A stretch of 45,565 nucleotides of DNA, from assembly GCA_014584605.1 (NCBI GenBank), contig JACTMO010000088.1, forward strand, positions 1 through 45,565, in the 5' to 3' direction. The translations under genes and the position numbers were made by a program. Positions 1 through 9,343 of the stretch are shown in pieces. This stretch comes from Bacteroidota bacterium (lineage in GTDB: Bacteria; Bacteroidota; Bacteroidia; Flavobacteriales_F; PHOS-HE28). Below the pieces are notes generated by a model, which ran no database searches, was not told where the DNA came from, and saw only the letters and a list, made by a program, of their open reading frames with translations. How positions within the stretch are numbered: position 1 is the first letter of the stretch; each line of letters opens with the position of its first letter.

Positions 1-26
1 GGGACCTGAAAACGGTTGAAAACTCG

Positions 27-86
27 CCATCCCTTTTGTCCATTACCGCACATACGCTCCCAAAACACCATCCCTTTTGTCCATTA
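27..86. repeat. 19-bp direct repeat pair, 41-bp period
   Basis: The same 19 bases (CCATCCCTTTTGTCCATTA) occur at 27-45 and 68-86, separated by 22 unrelated bases. Read on the minus strand each copy is an A-rich TAATGGACAAAAGGGATGG. No ORF of quality covers them. A pair of identical sites at a 41-bp spacing could be a double operator for a regulator of a gene to the left of the window, or the end of a longer repeat series cut off by the window edge. Two copies are too few to call an array. Confidence 0.75.
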
Positions 87-238
87 TACCAAGATCTGCG
101 CATGGGCGATGGCCGTTGGTGCCGTGAGGAGGTACTGTCCGTCCGCGCCGGCGACCGGGCGAACGCTGAGGCCTGGGTGCGCACCGGCCGCGTCATCGAT
201 CACGGGAGTTCGGGATGGGGCGCCATCGGAGAACGAAC

Positions 239-266
239 AAGCCCCGGTCGGCGAGGACCGCGGCTT
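239..266 (-). terminator. Rho-independent-like hairpin after groEL relic
   Basis: Arms AAGCCCCGGTC (239-249) and GACCGCGGCTT (256-266) pair with one mismatch around a 6-nt loop. On the minus strand the hairpin is followed by GTTCGTTC. It lies 28 bases past the stop of the groEL relic, as the intact groEL hairpin (1696-1721) lies past its gene. The two share the 14-mer AACGAACAAGCCCC (232-245 and 1690-1703), so this terminator probably came with the relic. Confidence 0.5.
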
Positions 267-293
267 GCCCATGGGGTTCCTGAAGCAGGAGGC

Positions 294-424
294 TTACATC
301 ATGTCCATGCCACCGCCCATGCCACCGCCGGGCATGGCGGGGGCCTTCTTCTCCTCCTCCTCGCTGATCAGCGATCGGTGGTGAGCAGTATGCCGGCGAT
401 GGAGGCGGCGTTCTCCAGGGCGAC
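294..424 (-). pseudogene. groEL paralogue, 3'-terminal fragment (frameshifted)
   Basis: Read on the minus strand this stretch encodes the GroEL C-terminus: [17 protein letters not shown], then a 1-nt frame slip (about 371-378) giving a premature TGA, then in the shifted frame ISEEEEKKAPAMPGGG and a Gly/Met tail ending DMM and TAA. The intact groEL at 1746-3389 has the equivalent [11 protein letters not shown]...ISEEKEEK and GGM tail. The fragment cannot derive from a simple copy of that gene because its tail differs (PGGGMGGGMDMM), so it looks like the remnant of a diverged second groEL. Similarity to groEL stops within a couple of bases of 424, exactly where a 10-bp inverted repeat and the ATPase gene begin. 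A sequencing error could explain the frame slip but not the missing upstream 500 codons. Confidence 0.8.
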
Positions 425-1610
425 CGCTCTACCGGCCGTTGATAACGAAGGTGGGCATCACCCGCTTCATGAACTGATCGAAGAGCGGAACAGTGAAGGC
501 GGTGTCGCCGTGGTTCGGGCTCCAGATCATGCCTTTGGTGATGAGGTTGTTCCTGCGAGGTGCGAGTGCGGTCACGCTCACCTTCAGCACCTGTGCCACA
601 TCATCGGAGCGGTGCGGGCCCGGTCCAAGCTCCGCCATGGCACGCAGGTAGTTCTTCTCCGCCGGGGTAAGGCGATCGAAACGCACGCGGAAGAAACCGG
701 CATCGAGTGCGGTGATGCCGGCCTCTTTCACGTCCGCAGCCTTGATGGGGGAGGCGTCCGCCACATCCCACGAATGCTTGCCCCATTCCTGAACGAAGTA
801 GGGGTAGCCTCGGGTCGCTTCGTAGATGGCGTCCAGGGCGGCTTCCTCCGCGTCGGCGCCTTGTTCGCGCACAGGCAAGGCGATGGCGTCCTTGGTATCC
901 TCGACGTTCAACGGGCCGATCTCGGGGAAGTCGAACAATCGTGCAGCGTAGGATTTCGCATCGCCCATGCGCCCGCGCAATTGCGGTAGACCTGCGCCCA
1001 CGAGCAGTACGGGCAAGCGGCGTTGAGCGCAACGGTGCAAGGCGGTGATCAGCGCGGCCAGCTCCGGTTCGCGCACATACTGGAGTTCATCGATGAAGAT
1101 CACGAGCGCGGAACCGGCTTCGGCGGCGGCTTTTCCGGCAGCTTCCAGCAAGGCTTGCAGGTCGTGCTCCAGATCGCCGTTGTCGGCAAGGCCGGGTTCG
1201 GGTTCCAGGTCGAAGCCCACTTCGATATCGCCGTATTTCACCTTCAAGGCCTTGGCGAAACCGGCCAATCCCCGCAACGCACGTTGTGCGAGGTCCTTGG
1301 CTTTGGCGTTCCGCGAAAGACGCAACAGGGCCAGGCGCAGTTCCGGGGCCAGGATGGCGGGCAGCGACTTGTTCTCCGGTGCCTCGATGCGAAGGGTTTC
1401 GACCCCGGCGCTTTCGGCGTTCTCCCGCAAGTGGTCCAATAGCACGGTCTTGCCCACCCCGCGCAGCCCGACCATCAACAGGCTCTTGGTGGCCAGCCCG
1501 TTCATGGCCCGCTTCACCGTAACGCCCATACCCTCAATGAGTTCGCGGCGACCGACCAAGGCGGGTGGCTGTGTTCCCGCACTGGGAGCGAAGGGGTTTA
1601 TAGAGCGGTC
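422..1610. repeat. 10-bp inverted repeats bracketing the AAA ATPase gene
   Basis: GACCGCTCTA at 422-431 is repeated in inverse orientation as TAGAGCGGTC at 1601-1610. The left copy contains the ATPase stop codon and abuts the end of the groEL relic. The right copy lies at the expected N-terminus of the ATPase. The pair would be consistent with terminal repeats of a small gene-sized insertion of about 1.19 kb, but there is no transposase, and no target-site duplication is evident. A chance match cannot be excluded. Confidence 0.4.
429..1559 (-). CDS. AAA ATPase, Orc1/archaeal-ATPase-like
   Basis: This is an ATP-binding protein of the STAND/archaeal-type AAA group (Orc1-like AAA domain). Near the N-terminus a P-loop (VGLRGVGKTVLL) is visible, a Walker B lies in ALVIFIDELQYV, and a sensor-like stretch follows at LLVGAGLPQL. 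The C-terminal third (FDRLTPAEKNYLRAMAELG) reads like a winged-helix domain. Its cellular role is unknown; members are scattered and often in variable loci. The start chosen is TTG at 1559, because no ATG or GTG exists upstream. However, the frame stays open to 1631 and upstream codons spell INPFAPSAGTQPPALVGR, the usual family N-terminus, with an ATA codon (1599-1601) where a Met would be expected. The start may be lost or non-canonical. The gene stands alone between a groEL relic and groEL, suggesting acquisition by transfer. Confidence 0.8.
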   Translation of the reverse strand: MVGRRELIEGMGVTVKRAMNGLATKSLLMVGLRGVGKTVLLDHLRENAESAGVETLRIEAPENKSLPAILAPELRLALLRLSRNAKAKDLAQRALRGLAGFAKALKVKYGDIEVGFDLEPEPGLADNGDLEHDLQALLEAAGKAAAEAGSALVIFIDELQYVREPELAALITALHRCAQRRLPVLLVGAGLPQLRGRMGDAKSYAARLFDFPEIGPLNVEDTKDAIALPVREQGADAEEAALDAIYEATRGYPYFVQEWGKHSWDVADASPIKAADVKEAGITALDAGFFRVRFDRLTPAEKNYLRAMAELGPGPHRSDDVAQVLKVSVTALAPRRNNLITKGMIWSPNHGDTAFTVPLFDQFMKRVMPTFVINGR

Positions 1611-1615
1611 CTCGG

Positions 1616-1652
1616 GTCGGACATAAGGAGTTTAGTCGAATTATCCGACATA
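1616..1652 (-). promoter_or_regulatory. Repeated TATGTCsGA elements upstream of the ATPase
   Basis: On the minus strand TATGTCGGA (1644-1652) and TATGTCCGA (1617-1625) form near-identical direct repeats 27 bp apart. The cores GTCGGA (1616-1621) and TCCGAC (1644-1649) can also be read as an inverted repeat. The stretch lies directly upstream of the ATPase coding frame in AT-richer DNA than its surroundings, so a promoter or operator is plausible. No clear TAnnTTTG element is present. Confidence 0.35.
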
Positions 1653-1695
1653 GATAAACCATGGTAAACTTCGTATAACTCCCCCATCAACGAAC

Positions 1696-1721
1696 AAGCC
1701 CCCCGACATGTCGGGGGGCTT
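1696..1721 (-). terminator. groEL terminator, 13-bp perfect palindrome
   Basis: AAGCCCCCCGACA (1696-1708) is followed immediately by its exact reverse complement (1709-1721), giving a very stable hairpin 25 bases past the groEL stop. The minus-strand 3' tail is GTTCGTTG rather than a run of T. The same kind of tail follows the tRNA terminator at 21378-21402. Confidence 0.8.
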
Positions 1722-1745
1722 GCGCATTCCAGTTGAACGGACGAC

Positions 1746-3428
<1,683 letters not shown>

Positions 3429-3439
3429 TCAGGCGGTGC

Positions 3440-3733
<294 letters not shown>

Positions 3734-3852
3734 GGTGAATGGGATCGTTCGGTTGGTTTGCGGCCCGCGCACGTCAACCGCCATGCCAACGCGGTCCCTC
3801 CTGCCTTCGGACTGACGATCTTGCAAGGTCCGGCCGATCGCGGACCGTCCGG

Positions 3853-3873
3853 CCTGACAGGTGGTCTGTCAGG
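3853..3873. promoter_or_regulatory. Inverted repeat between secG and groES
   Basis: CCTGACAG (3853-3860) and CTGTCAGG (3866-3873) are perfect 8-bp arms around a 5-nt spacer. It lies 14 nt past the secG stop and 120 nt before the groES ATG, so it may be a secG terminator (although there is no T-tract) or an operator for the heat-shock operon. It is not the CIRCE sequence used by HrcA. Confidence 0.55.
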
Positions 3874-3886
3874 TTGGCGCCCACAC

Positions 3887-4234
3887 TCAGGGGGTCGCCG
3901 GCGCGGGCTCCTTGGCGGGAGCTTCCTCCGGTGCGGGCGCCACGTCCTCGGGCGCCACCTCGCCGCTGGTCACCTGCTCGCTGGGGGCGTCCAGCTCGTC
4001 CGCCTGGGCGGCGTTGCCGCCCTGCACCGCGCTGCTCACCAGGCAGAGCACCATCAACGCCCCGGCGAGGGTCCAGGTGCCCTTCTCCAGGAAGTCGGCC
4101 GTGCGTTGCACCCCCCCGATCTGCTGCGCGCCGGTGAAGCCCGCCGCCAGGCCGCCGCCCTTGGGGTTCTGGGCCAGCACGACCAAGGCCAGCAGGGCGG
4201 CCACGATGAGGATGAGGATGGAGACGACGATCAT
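3887..4234 (-). CDS. secG: Preprotein translocase subunit SecG
   Basis: SecG is a two-helix inner-membrane subunit of the SecYEG protein-export channel. The ATG at 4234 gives 115 residues beginning [11 protein letters not shown]. Helix 1 spans roughly residues 2-22, followed by the family signature NPKGGGLA and a QQIGG(V)[12 protein letters not shown] stretch; helix 2 is at about 55-75. The C-terminal 40 residues are rich in Ala, Pro and Glu, as in other Bacteroidota SecG proteins. The frame extends upstream to 4312 but the added residues are not SecG-like. It follows the TPR-like gene by 74 nt. Confidence 0.93.
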   Translation of the reverse strand: MIVVSILILIVAALLALVVLAQNPKGGGLAAGFTGAQQIGGVQRTADFLEKGTWTLAGALMVLCLVSSAVQGGNAAQADELDAPSEQVTSGEVAPEDVAPAPEEAPAKEPAPATP

Positions 4235-4308
4235 GGCAAGGGAGCGTTGGGACAGGGACCCGCCTGCAAGCGGGGGCGCAAAGTAAGGGGATCTCCGCGA
4301 TCCGGCGC

Positions 4309-5412
4309 TCAAGCCTTGCCCCGCTCCAGGGCTCGCGCCCGGCCCAGGAATTCCTCCTTCCGCTGCGGATGCCGCTCGGCCAGGCGCCGATAGGCCGCCG
4401 CCGCCCGGGCCGCATCGCCCTGCTGTTCATAGATCCGCGCCAGGGTCTCGGTCACCAGCTCGGCATGTTCCTCCAAGCTGCGCTTCGCCGCCTGCTGCGG
4501 GGTGAAGAACTCCGCCTTGCGCGCCGGTGCGGGGGCCTGCCCCTGGATGAAGCGGTCGATCAACGCCCGTACGTCCACCTCTGTGGCCTCCTTCCCGGGC
4601 GGCGGCGCGCTGCGCCGCGTGGGCGCAACGGGCCCGGCCGGAGCGGCGGTCGCAGGGCGCTCCGGGGTATCGGTCTGCTCCAGCCAGGCGGTGAAGCGCA
4701 TGCGATCGGATCGCACCGGCCCCTGCGGCAGGGAGGGCACGGCGGTGGCCTCCGGAGGCGAGGCCACCGCGTCTCCGGCAGGGACCTCGGGTGCCGTGCT
4801 CGGCGGCTCTGGTGGTGCGGCGTCCGGTACCGTGGCCCAGGTGAGGTCATAGGCCCCTGCCACGGCGGCCGTACGGACCAGTTCGTCCAGTTCGTCCACG
4901 GGGCGCGGGGCGGGGGAGGGGTCCTGGTGAGGGGAGGCAGGGAGCGCGGTGGTGGCCTGTGCACCCGGGATACGCTGCTCCGGCCCTTCCGCCGAAGGCG
5001 CCGCAGCCTGCAATTCCTCCTGCACGGTCCGTTCCGACCCCTGCTCCACACCGGTCGGCCCTTCCGCCGGTGCTGCCTCGATCGGGGACGCCGGGGGGGG
5101 CAACGGCAGCTCCGGGGCTACGGGCACGGCCAGCGGACCGGCATCCACCGGGGTGGGACGTCGGCGGGGGGCGGGGCCCGCATCGGCATGCACCAGGTCG
5201 TACACCCGCGCCCGGCTGGGCAGGTGGGCCGCCGCGGTGCGCAGGTGCTCGTCGTACAAGAGCCCGCCGGAGGCCGCCTCGCCCACGGTCAGCAGTACTT
5301 GCGCCCCGCTGAACCACGGATAGCGGCTGGCAAGCTCGCGCAACCCCGTAACGTCGGACCCGTCCACACGCGTGGGCTCCTTCAACAGGGCGTTCAGCCG
5401 TTCGCGGTCCAT
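4309..5412 (-). CDS. Bacteroidota TPR-like conserved protein
   Basis: This protein of 367 residues begins [17 protein letters not shown]. The N-terminal part ([18 protein letters not shown], then [20 protein letters not shown]) and C-terminal part ([20 protein letters not shown], then [16 protein letters not shown]) match a family that sits next to lptE and secG in Bacteroidota; the last 50 residues form a TPR-like helix pair. The central 200 residues are low-complexity Pro/Ala/Glu-rich and probably disordered. The start at 5412 lies 5 nt after the lptE stop, implying co-transcription. The reading frame remains open to 6012, but upstream of 5412 it is a shadow of lptE. The exact function is unknown; envelope assembly is suggested only by context. 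Confidence 0.85.
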   Translation of the reverse strand: MDRERLNALLKEPTRVDGSDVTGLRELASRYPWFSGAQVLLTVGEAASGGLLYDEHLRTAAAHLPSRARVYDLVHADAGPAPRRRPTPVDAGPLAVPVAPELPLPPPASPIEAAPAEGPTGVEQGSERTVQEELQAAAPSAEGPEQRIPGAQATTALPASPHQDPSPAPRPVDELDELVRTAAVAGAYDLTWATVPDAAPPEPPSTAPEVPAGDAVASPPEATAVPSLPQGPVRSDRMRFTAWLEQTDTPERPATAAPAGPVAPTRRSAPPPGKEATEVDVRALIDRFIQGQAPAPARKAEFFTPQQAAKRSLEEHAELVTETLARIYEQQGDAARAAAAYRRLAERHPQRKEEFLGRARALERGKA

Positions 5413-5417
5413 CGGGT

Positions 5418-5921
5418 TCACCAGTTGCCCAGGGTGCGGTCGAAGATATCCTGCACCAGCTGGTCGCTGATCGTGCGCACCAGGCTTTCCTCCACGGTCA
5501 GCAGGTCGGCCCCGCTGTCGTAGTCGGCGAAACGGCTCACCGTGAAGGTGCTGCTGCGCGTGGCGTCCAGCGTGTTGGTGTAGGTCACGCTCACGGTGAT
5601 CGTGAGCCGGTTGAGGGCGGCGGTCTCGTTGGCCTGGATGGACACCGGTTGCACGTCGTAGCCCGTGATCGCCCCTTCGTAGCGCAGATCGCCGTCCTCG
5701 CGCACCAGTTTCAGCGGGGTCTGGGCCTGCAGCAGGTCGCGCAGCATCTCGGTGAACACCTGTGCGGACCGGGGTGAGCTCAGCGGTGCGCGCGCCTCGA
5801 ACACCGCCACGTCGTAGGTGCCCGCCTCCGCCGGGATGTCGGCCCCGGTGAAGGAGTAGTTCACCTTGCAGCCGGCAAGGACCAGCGGCAGAACGAAGGT
5901 CGGGAGCATCACCGCACGCAT
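5418..5921 (-). CDS. lptE: LPS-assembly lipoprotein LptE
   Basis: LptE is the outer-membrane lipoprotein that plugs the LptD barrel and helps insert lipopolysaccharide. The ATG at 5921 gives 167 residues with a lipoprotein signal peptide (MRAVMLPTFVLPLVLAGC, lipid-bearing Cys18). It is followed by YSFTGADIPAEAGTYDVAVF, typical of Bacteroidota LptE, and a C-terminal VRTISDQLVQDIFDRT helix. An upstream ATG at 6050, which would overlap the regulator's stop, adds 43 residues without signal-peptide character, so I rejected it. That leaves a 125-nt gap to the preceding gene. Confidence 0.9.
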   Translation of the reverse strand: MRAVMLPTFVLPLVLAGCKVNYSFTGADIPAEAGTYDVAVFEARAPLSSPRSAQVFTEMLRDLLQAQTPLKLVREDGDLRYEGAITGYDVQPVSIQANETAALNRLTITVSVTYTNTLDATRSSTFTVSRFADYDSGADLLTVEESLVRTISDQLVQDIFDRTLGNW

Positions 5922-6046
5922 GGCCCGGGCCCGGACCTTCCAGCCTGCTTTCCGGGGCGCGGCGACGACGGCATGGCCCGCACCGGCCTCCGTGCTGCGG
6001 CACCCATGCCACACCGTTCCTGCCACGCGTTCCTCGGACCTTCCCA

Positions 6047-7288
6047 TCACTCGATCCGGTATTCCTTGATCTTCCGGTAGAGGGTGCGTTCGCTGATGCC
6101 GAGCTCCTGGGCGGCGGTCTTTCTGCGGTTGCGGTGCTTGGCCAGGGCCTTGATGATCAGTTCCTTCTCCTTCTCCTCCAGGCTCAGGGATTCCTCGACC
6201 TCGGTATGGTCCACGTCCTGGTGCGGGTCGCTGCCCCGGTGGGGCATCTGGATGCTCACGGTGCCCGAGGGGGTGCCCTGCATGGGCAGCACGATCTCTT
6301 CGGGGTAGACCGTCGGCTTCACCACCGGCAGCGGCTGGCCATGCATCAAGGCGGCCACCTGCTCCTTCAGCACCGTCAGGTCGTTCTTCATGTCGAACAG
6401 GAACTTGTACATCAGTTCGCGTTCGTTCACGCTGTCCATGCCCGTTCCGCGCCCGTCCCCGGCGGGCACCAGGCCGGTGCTCTCCTCGGGCAGGTATTGG
6501 CGCAGGGTGCTCGCGCTGATGACGCGGGTCTGTTCGATCACGCTCAGCTGGTCGGTGATGTTGCGCAGTTGTCGCACATTGCCCGGCCAGCGGTACCCGG
6601 TGAGCAGCTTGAGGGCCTCGGGGTCCAGCTCGATCGGCGGCATGCGGTACCGCTCGGCCGCATCGCTGGCGAACTTGCGGAAGAGCAGGTGGATGTCCTC
6701 CCGCCGGTCCCGCAGCGCCGGCACGTGGATGGGCACGGTGTTCAGCCGGTAGTACAGGTCCTCGCGGAAGCGGCCCCGCTGTACGGCCTGCAGCATGTTC
6801 ACGTTGGTGGCGGCCACCACACGCACGTTGGTCCGCTGCGCCTTGCTGCTGCCCACGCGGATGAACTCGCCGGTCTCCAGCACCCGCAGCAGCCGCACCT
6901 GCGTGCTGAGCGGCAGCTCGCCCACCTCGTCCAGGAAGATGGTGCCCTTGTCCGCCACCTCGAAATAGCCCTTGCGCGCTTCGTGCGCCCCGGTAAAGCT
7001 GCCCTTCTCGTGGCCGAACAGCTCGCTGTCGATGGTGCCCTCCGGGATGGCGCCGCAGTTCACCGCGATGTACGGGCCGTGCTTGCGCGCGCTCAGCTGG
7101 TGCACGATCTGCGGCATCACCTCCTTGCCCGAACCGCTCTCCCCGGTGATCAGCACCGTCAGGTCGGTGGGCGCCACCTGTGCGGCGATCTCGATGGCCC
7201 GGTCCAGCATGGACGAGCCCCCGATGATCCCGAACCGTTGTTTGATGGGTTGTACGTTCATCTCCTCGTTCTTCCGTTCGTTGCTCAC
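6047..7288 (-). CDS. Sigma-54-dependent enhancer-binding regulator
   Basis: This is an AAA+ transcription activator that opens sigma-54 promoters (413 residues). The AAA+ domain occupies about residues 17-255, with Walker [10 protein letters not shown], the sigma-54 loop as GSFTGA (usual form GAFTGA), Walker [11 protein letters not shown] and the RxDLYYRLN segment. A Fis-type helix-turn-helix closes the protein ([20 protein letters not shown]). There is no receiver, GAF or PAS domain at the N-terminus, so activity is not obviously controlled by phosphorylation. A linker of about 110 residues separates the AAA+ domain and the HTH. It lies 48 nt after miaB, in the miaB-regulator-lptE order that is common in Bacteroidota. 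Confidence 0.93.
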   Translation of the reverse strand: MSNERKNEEMNVQPIKQRFGIIGGSSMLDRAIEIAAQVAPTDLTVLITGESGSGKEVMPQIVHQLSARKHGPYIAVNCGAIPEGTIDSELFGHEKGSFTGAHEARKGYFEVADKGTIFLDEVGELPLSTQVRLLRVLETGEFIRVGSSKAQRTNVRVVAATNVNMLQAVQRGRFREDLYYRLNTVPIHVPALRDRREDIHLLFRKFASDAAERYRMPPIELDPEALKLLTGYRWPGNVRQLRNITDQLSVIEQTRVISASTLRQYLPEESTGLVPAGDGRGTGMDSVNERELMYKFLFDMKNDLTVLKEQVAALMHGQPLPVVKPTVYPEEIVLPMQGTPSGTVSIQMPHRGSDPHQDVDHTEVEESLSLEEKEKELIIKALAKHRNRRKTAAQELGISERTLYRKIKEYRIE

Positions 7289-7336
7289 CCCCTGTCCGCG
7301 CTGGCCGCGTGCATCCGTTCCCTGGCGTTCACCTCC

Positions 7337-8797
7337 CTAACCCGGTCCGTCGCCGACGACCACCCGTTCACCTTCCTCGCGTTCCGCCCATCGGTCCACC
7401 CGTTCCATCACCTCTCCCTGCAGCGATCCGCTGGTGCCGCTCGCGATCCGCGCCATCACCCGGTCACCGGGCTTCAGTTCCGTTCCGGCGAACATCCGGT
7501 CCACGATCACCACGGCGTTCTGGCTGTTGCGGCCGAACATGTGCCGGTCGCTGCGCTTGCTCACCCCTTCGATCAACACCACCTGCACCCGCCCCACGTG
7601 CTGTTGGTTGCGCTCGGCCGCGTGCTTCATCTGCAGGTCGATCACTTCCTGCAGCCGCCGGCCCTTGACCTCCTCCGGCACATCGTCGGGGAACTTGCGG
7701 GCGGCCAGGGTCCGCGGCCGTTCGCTGTACTTGAACATGAAGGCCATGTCGTAGCGCACCTCCTCCATCAGGTCGAGGGTCGCCCGGTGTTCCTCCTCGG
7801 TCTCGCCGCAGAAGCCGCTGATGAGGTCGGTGCTGATGGCGCAGTCCGGCAGGTATCGACGGATGGCGGCGATACGGTCCAGGTACCAGGCCCGGTCGTA
7901 GCCCCTGTTCATGCGCTGGAGCACACTGCTGCTGCCGCTCTGCACAGGCAGGTGGATGTACTTGCAGATGTTGTCGTGGGCGGCCATCACCCCCAGTACC
8001 TTGTCCGTCATGTCCTTGGGGTGGCTGGTGCTGTACCGGATGCGCAGGTCCGGACAGGCGGTCGCCACGCGCGCCAGCAGGTCGGCGAAGTCCACTGCGG
8101 TGCTGGCCTCGGGCGAGGCGCCATCAGCCCGAGGCCCGAGGTCCGCAGCCAGAGGCCCTGCCTCAGCGTGCCATGAATACGAATCCACGTTCTGCCCCAA
8201 CAAGGTCACCTCCTTGTACCCGTTCTTCACCAATTGCTCGCACTCCCGCACGATGCTGCCCGGGTCGCGGCTGCGTTCCCGGCCCCGGGTGAAGGGCACC
8301 ACGCAGAAGGCGCACATGTTGTCGCAACCCCGCATGATGGTCACGAAGGCGGTGGCCCCGTTGCTGCCCAGGCGCACGGGCTCGATCTCGGCATAGGTCT
8401 CCTCGCGGCTCAGCAGCACGTTCACCGCCTTCTGTCCGCCCTCCACCTCGTCCAGCACCAGGGGCAGGGACCGGTAGGCATCGGGGCCCACCACCAGGTC
8501 CACCAGCTTCTTCTTCTCCAGGAGGTCCTCCCGCATGCGTTCGGCCATGCAGCCCAGCACCCCCACGCGCAGGTCCGGGTTCCTCCCCTTCAGGTGGTTC
8601 AGCCCATCGATCCGGTTCAACACCGTTTGCTCCGCCTTCTCCCGCACGCTGCAGGTGTTCAGCAGCACCAGGTCGGCATCCTCGGCCTTTTCCACCAGGG
8701 TGTATCCCTGCTCGGCCAGGATGCTCGCAACGATCTCGCTGTCGCTGAAGTTCATCTGGCAGCCGTAGCTCTCGATGTATGCGCGTTTGCCCGACAT
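7337..8797 (-). CDS. miaB: tRNA-2-methylthio-N6-adenosine synthase MiaB
   Basis: MiaB is a radical-SAM enzyme that adds the methylthio group to i6A37 of tRNAs reading U-starting codons. The ATG at 8797 gives 486 residues (MSGKRAYIESYGCQMN). The three N-terminal cluster cysteines are in SYGCQMN, NTCSVREKA and LGCMAER. The radical-SAM motif is CDNMCAFC near residue 175, and a TRAM domain closes the protein (VLIEGVSKRSDRHMFGR). An Ala/Gly/Pro-rich insert at about residues 222-248 is specific to this sequence. A -7 element TATCTTTG lies 14 nt upstream of the ATG. Confidence 0.96.
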   Translation of the reverse strand: MSGKRAYIESYGCQMNFSDSEIVASILAEQGYTLVEKAEDADLVLLNTCSVREKAEQTVLNRIDGLNHLKGRNPDLRVGVLGCMAERMREDLLEKKKLVDLVVGPDAYRSLPLVLDEVEGGQKAVNVLLSREETYAEIEPVRLGSNGATAFVTIMRGCDNMCAFCVVPFTRGRERSRDPGSIVRECEQLVKNGYKEVTLLGQNVDSYSWHAEAGPLAADLGPRADGASPEASTAVDFADLLARVATACPDLRIRYSTSHPKDMTDKVLGVMAAHDNICKYIHLPVQSGSSSVLQRMNRGYDRAWYLDRIAAIRRYLPDCAISTDLISGFCGETEEEHRATLDLMEEVRYDMAFMFKYSERPRTLAARKFPDDVPEEVKGRRLQEVIDLQMKHAAERNQQHVGRVQVVLIEGVSKRSDRHMFGRNSQNAVVIVDRMFAGTELKPGDRVMARIASGTSGSLQGEVMERVDRWAEREEGERVVVGDGPG

Positions 8798-8811
8798 GGC
8801 TGAAAGGGCCG

Positions 8812-8819
8812 CAAAGATA
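8812..8819 (-). promoter_or_regulatory. Bacteroidota -7 element of the miaB promoter
   Basis: TATCTTTG on the minus strand matches the Bacteroidota -7 consensus TAnnTTTG and ends 14 nt before the miaB ATG. A TTG lies 23 nt upstream (8843-8845), a little further than the usual spacing of about 19-21. Confidence 0.6.
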
Positions 8820-9041
8820 GGGCTTTCCACCACGGGACCTGACAAGGTGGCAGGATGCAATGGCCGAACGCATGCGGGGCTGGTCAACGAACCGGTCCCT
8901 GGGTGGTGGAACCGAGCGCATCCGGGTCAAAGGATGAGCCGAGGACGGTTAGGGCTCCGACATCCGTGCGGCCTTCGGCTTCGGCATTCGGACCCCTCTC
9001 GCGCAACGCCATCCGCCCCCCATCGATCCCTGCTTCTGTAG

Positions 9042-9185
9042 TGCCTTCACCCGCTCTTGAAGCAGGATCCCGGCAGCCGTGGCATCGACTTCGGCCTGCG
9101 CATCGGCATGGCGCTTCCTTTCAGCTCACCCGGCCTCACCAAGATCCTGGAGCAGGGCGGGAAGGAGCTTAACAAGGGGCCTTGA
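9042..9185 (+). pseudogene. Coding relic in the miaB-topA gap
   Basis: The gap 8798-9343 holds no complete gene. Within it, 9042-9185 is open without a start codon and reads like natural coding sequence: a segment GSRGIDFGLRIGMALPF resembling an outer-membrane beta-strand, followed by SSPGLTKILEQGGKELNKGP and TGA. Codon choice is GC-ending as in the neighbours. In-frame stop TAG at 9039-9041 blocks extension. An 8-bp inverted repeat (CCTGCTTC 9029-9036, GAAGCAGG 9059-9066) overlaps its start. It may be the tail of a deleted gene; the family is not recognised. Confidence 0.35.
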
Positions 9186-9249
9186 ACGGAAGCCTCCTGC
9201 GATCGCCAACGGCCCGTGCCGGGGTCTTCGCCTTCTGTTGAAAAAAATC

Positions 9250-9266
9250 CTTCCCCTACGGGGAAG
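9250..9266. promoter_or_regulatory. Palindrome CTTCCCC-TAC-GGGGAAG upstream of topA
   Basis: Perfect 7-bp arms around a 3-nt centre lie 77 nt before the topA ATG. They are preceded by TTG and seven A's (9238-9247) and followed by an AT-rich ACATATAGGTATAGG stretch. The position within a promoter-like region suggests an operator for a dimeric regulator or a hairpin in the topA leader. Confidence 0.5.
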
Positions 9267-9343
9267 TACATATAGGTATAGGAAGTCGGTGGCCCGTTCC
9301 CTGGTCCGTTGCCTTTCATTTGCCCCCTTCAGATCCGCATCCC

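Noticed and set aside
27..86. CRISPR array
   Set aside because: Only two repeat copies of 19 bp with a 22-bp spacer, no cas genes, no leader.
422..1610. Complete insertion sequence
   Set aside because: No transposase, no target-site duplication that I can identify; only short inverted repeats, so it is reported as a candidate cassette rather than a mobile element.
3734..3886. CIRCE/HrcA site upstream of groES
   Set aside because: The dyad present (CCTGACAG-N5-CTGTCAGG) does not resemble TTAGCACTC-N9-GAGTGCTAA.
5922..6050. Longer LptE starting at 6050 with ATGA overlap to the sigma-54 regulator
   Set aside because: The 43 added residues push the lipoprotein signal peptide into the interior and have no family counterpart.
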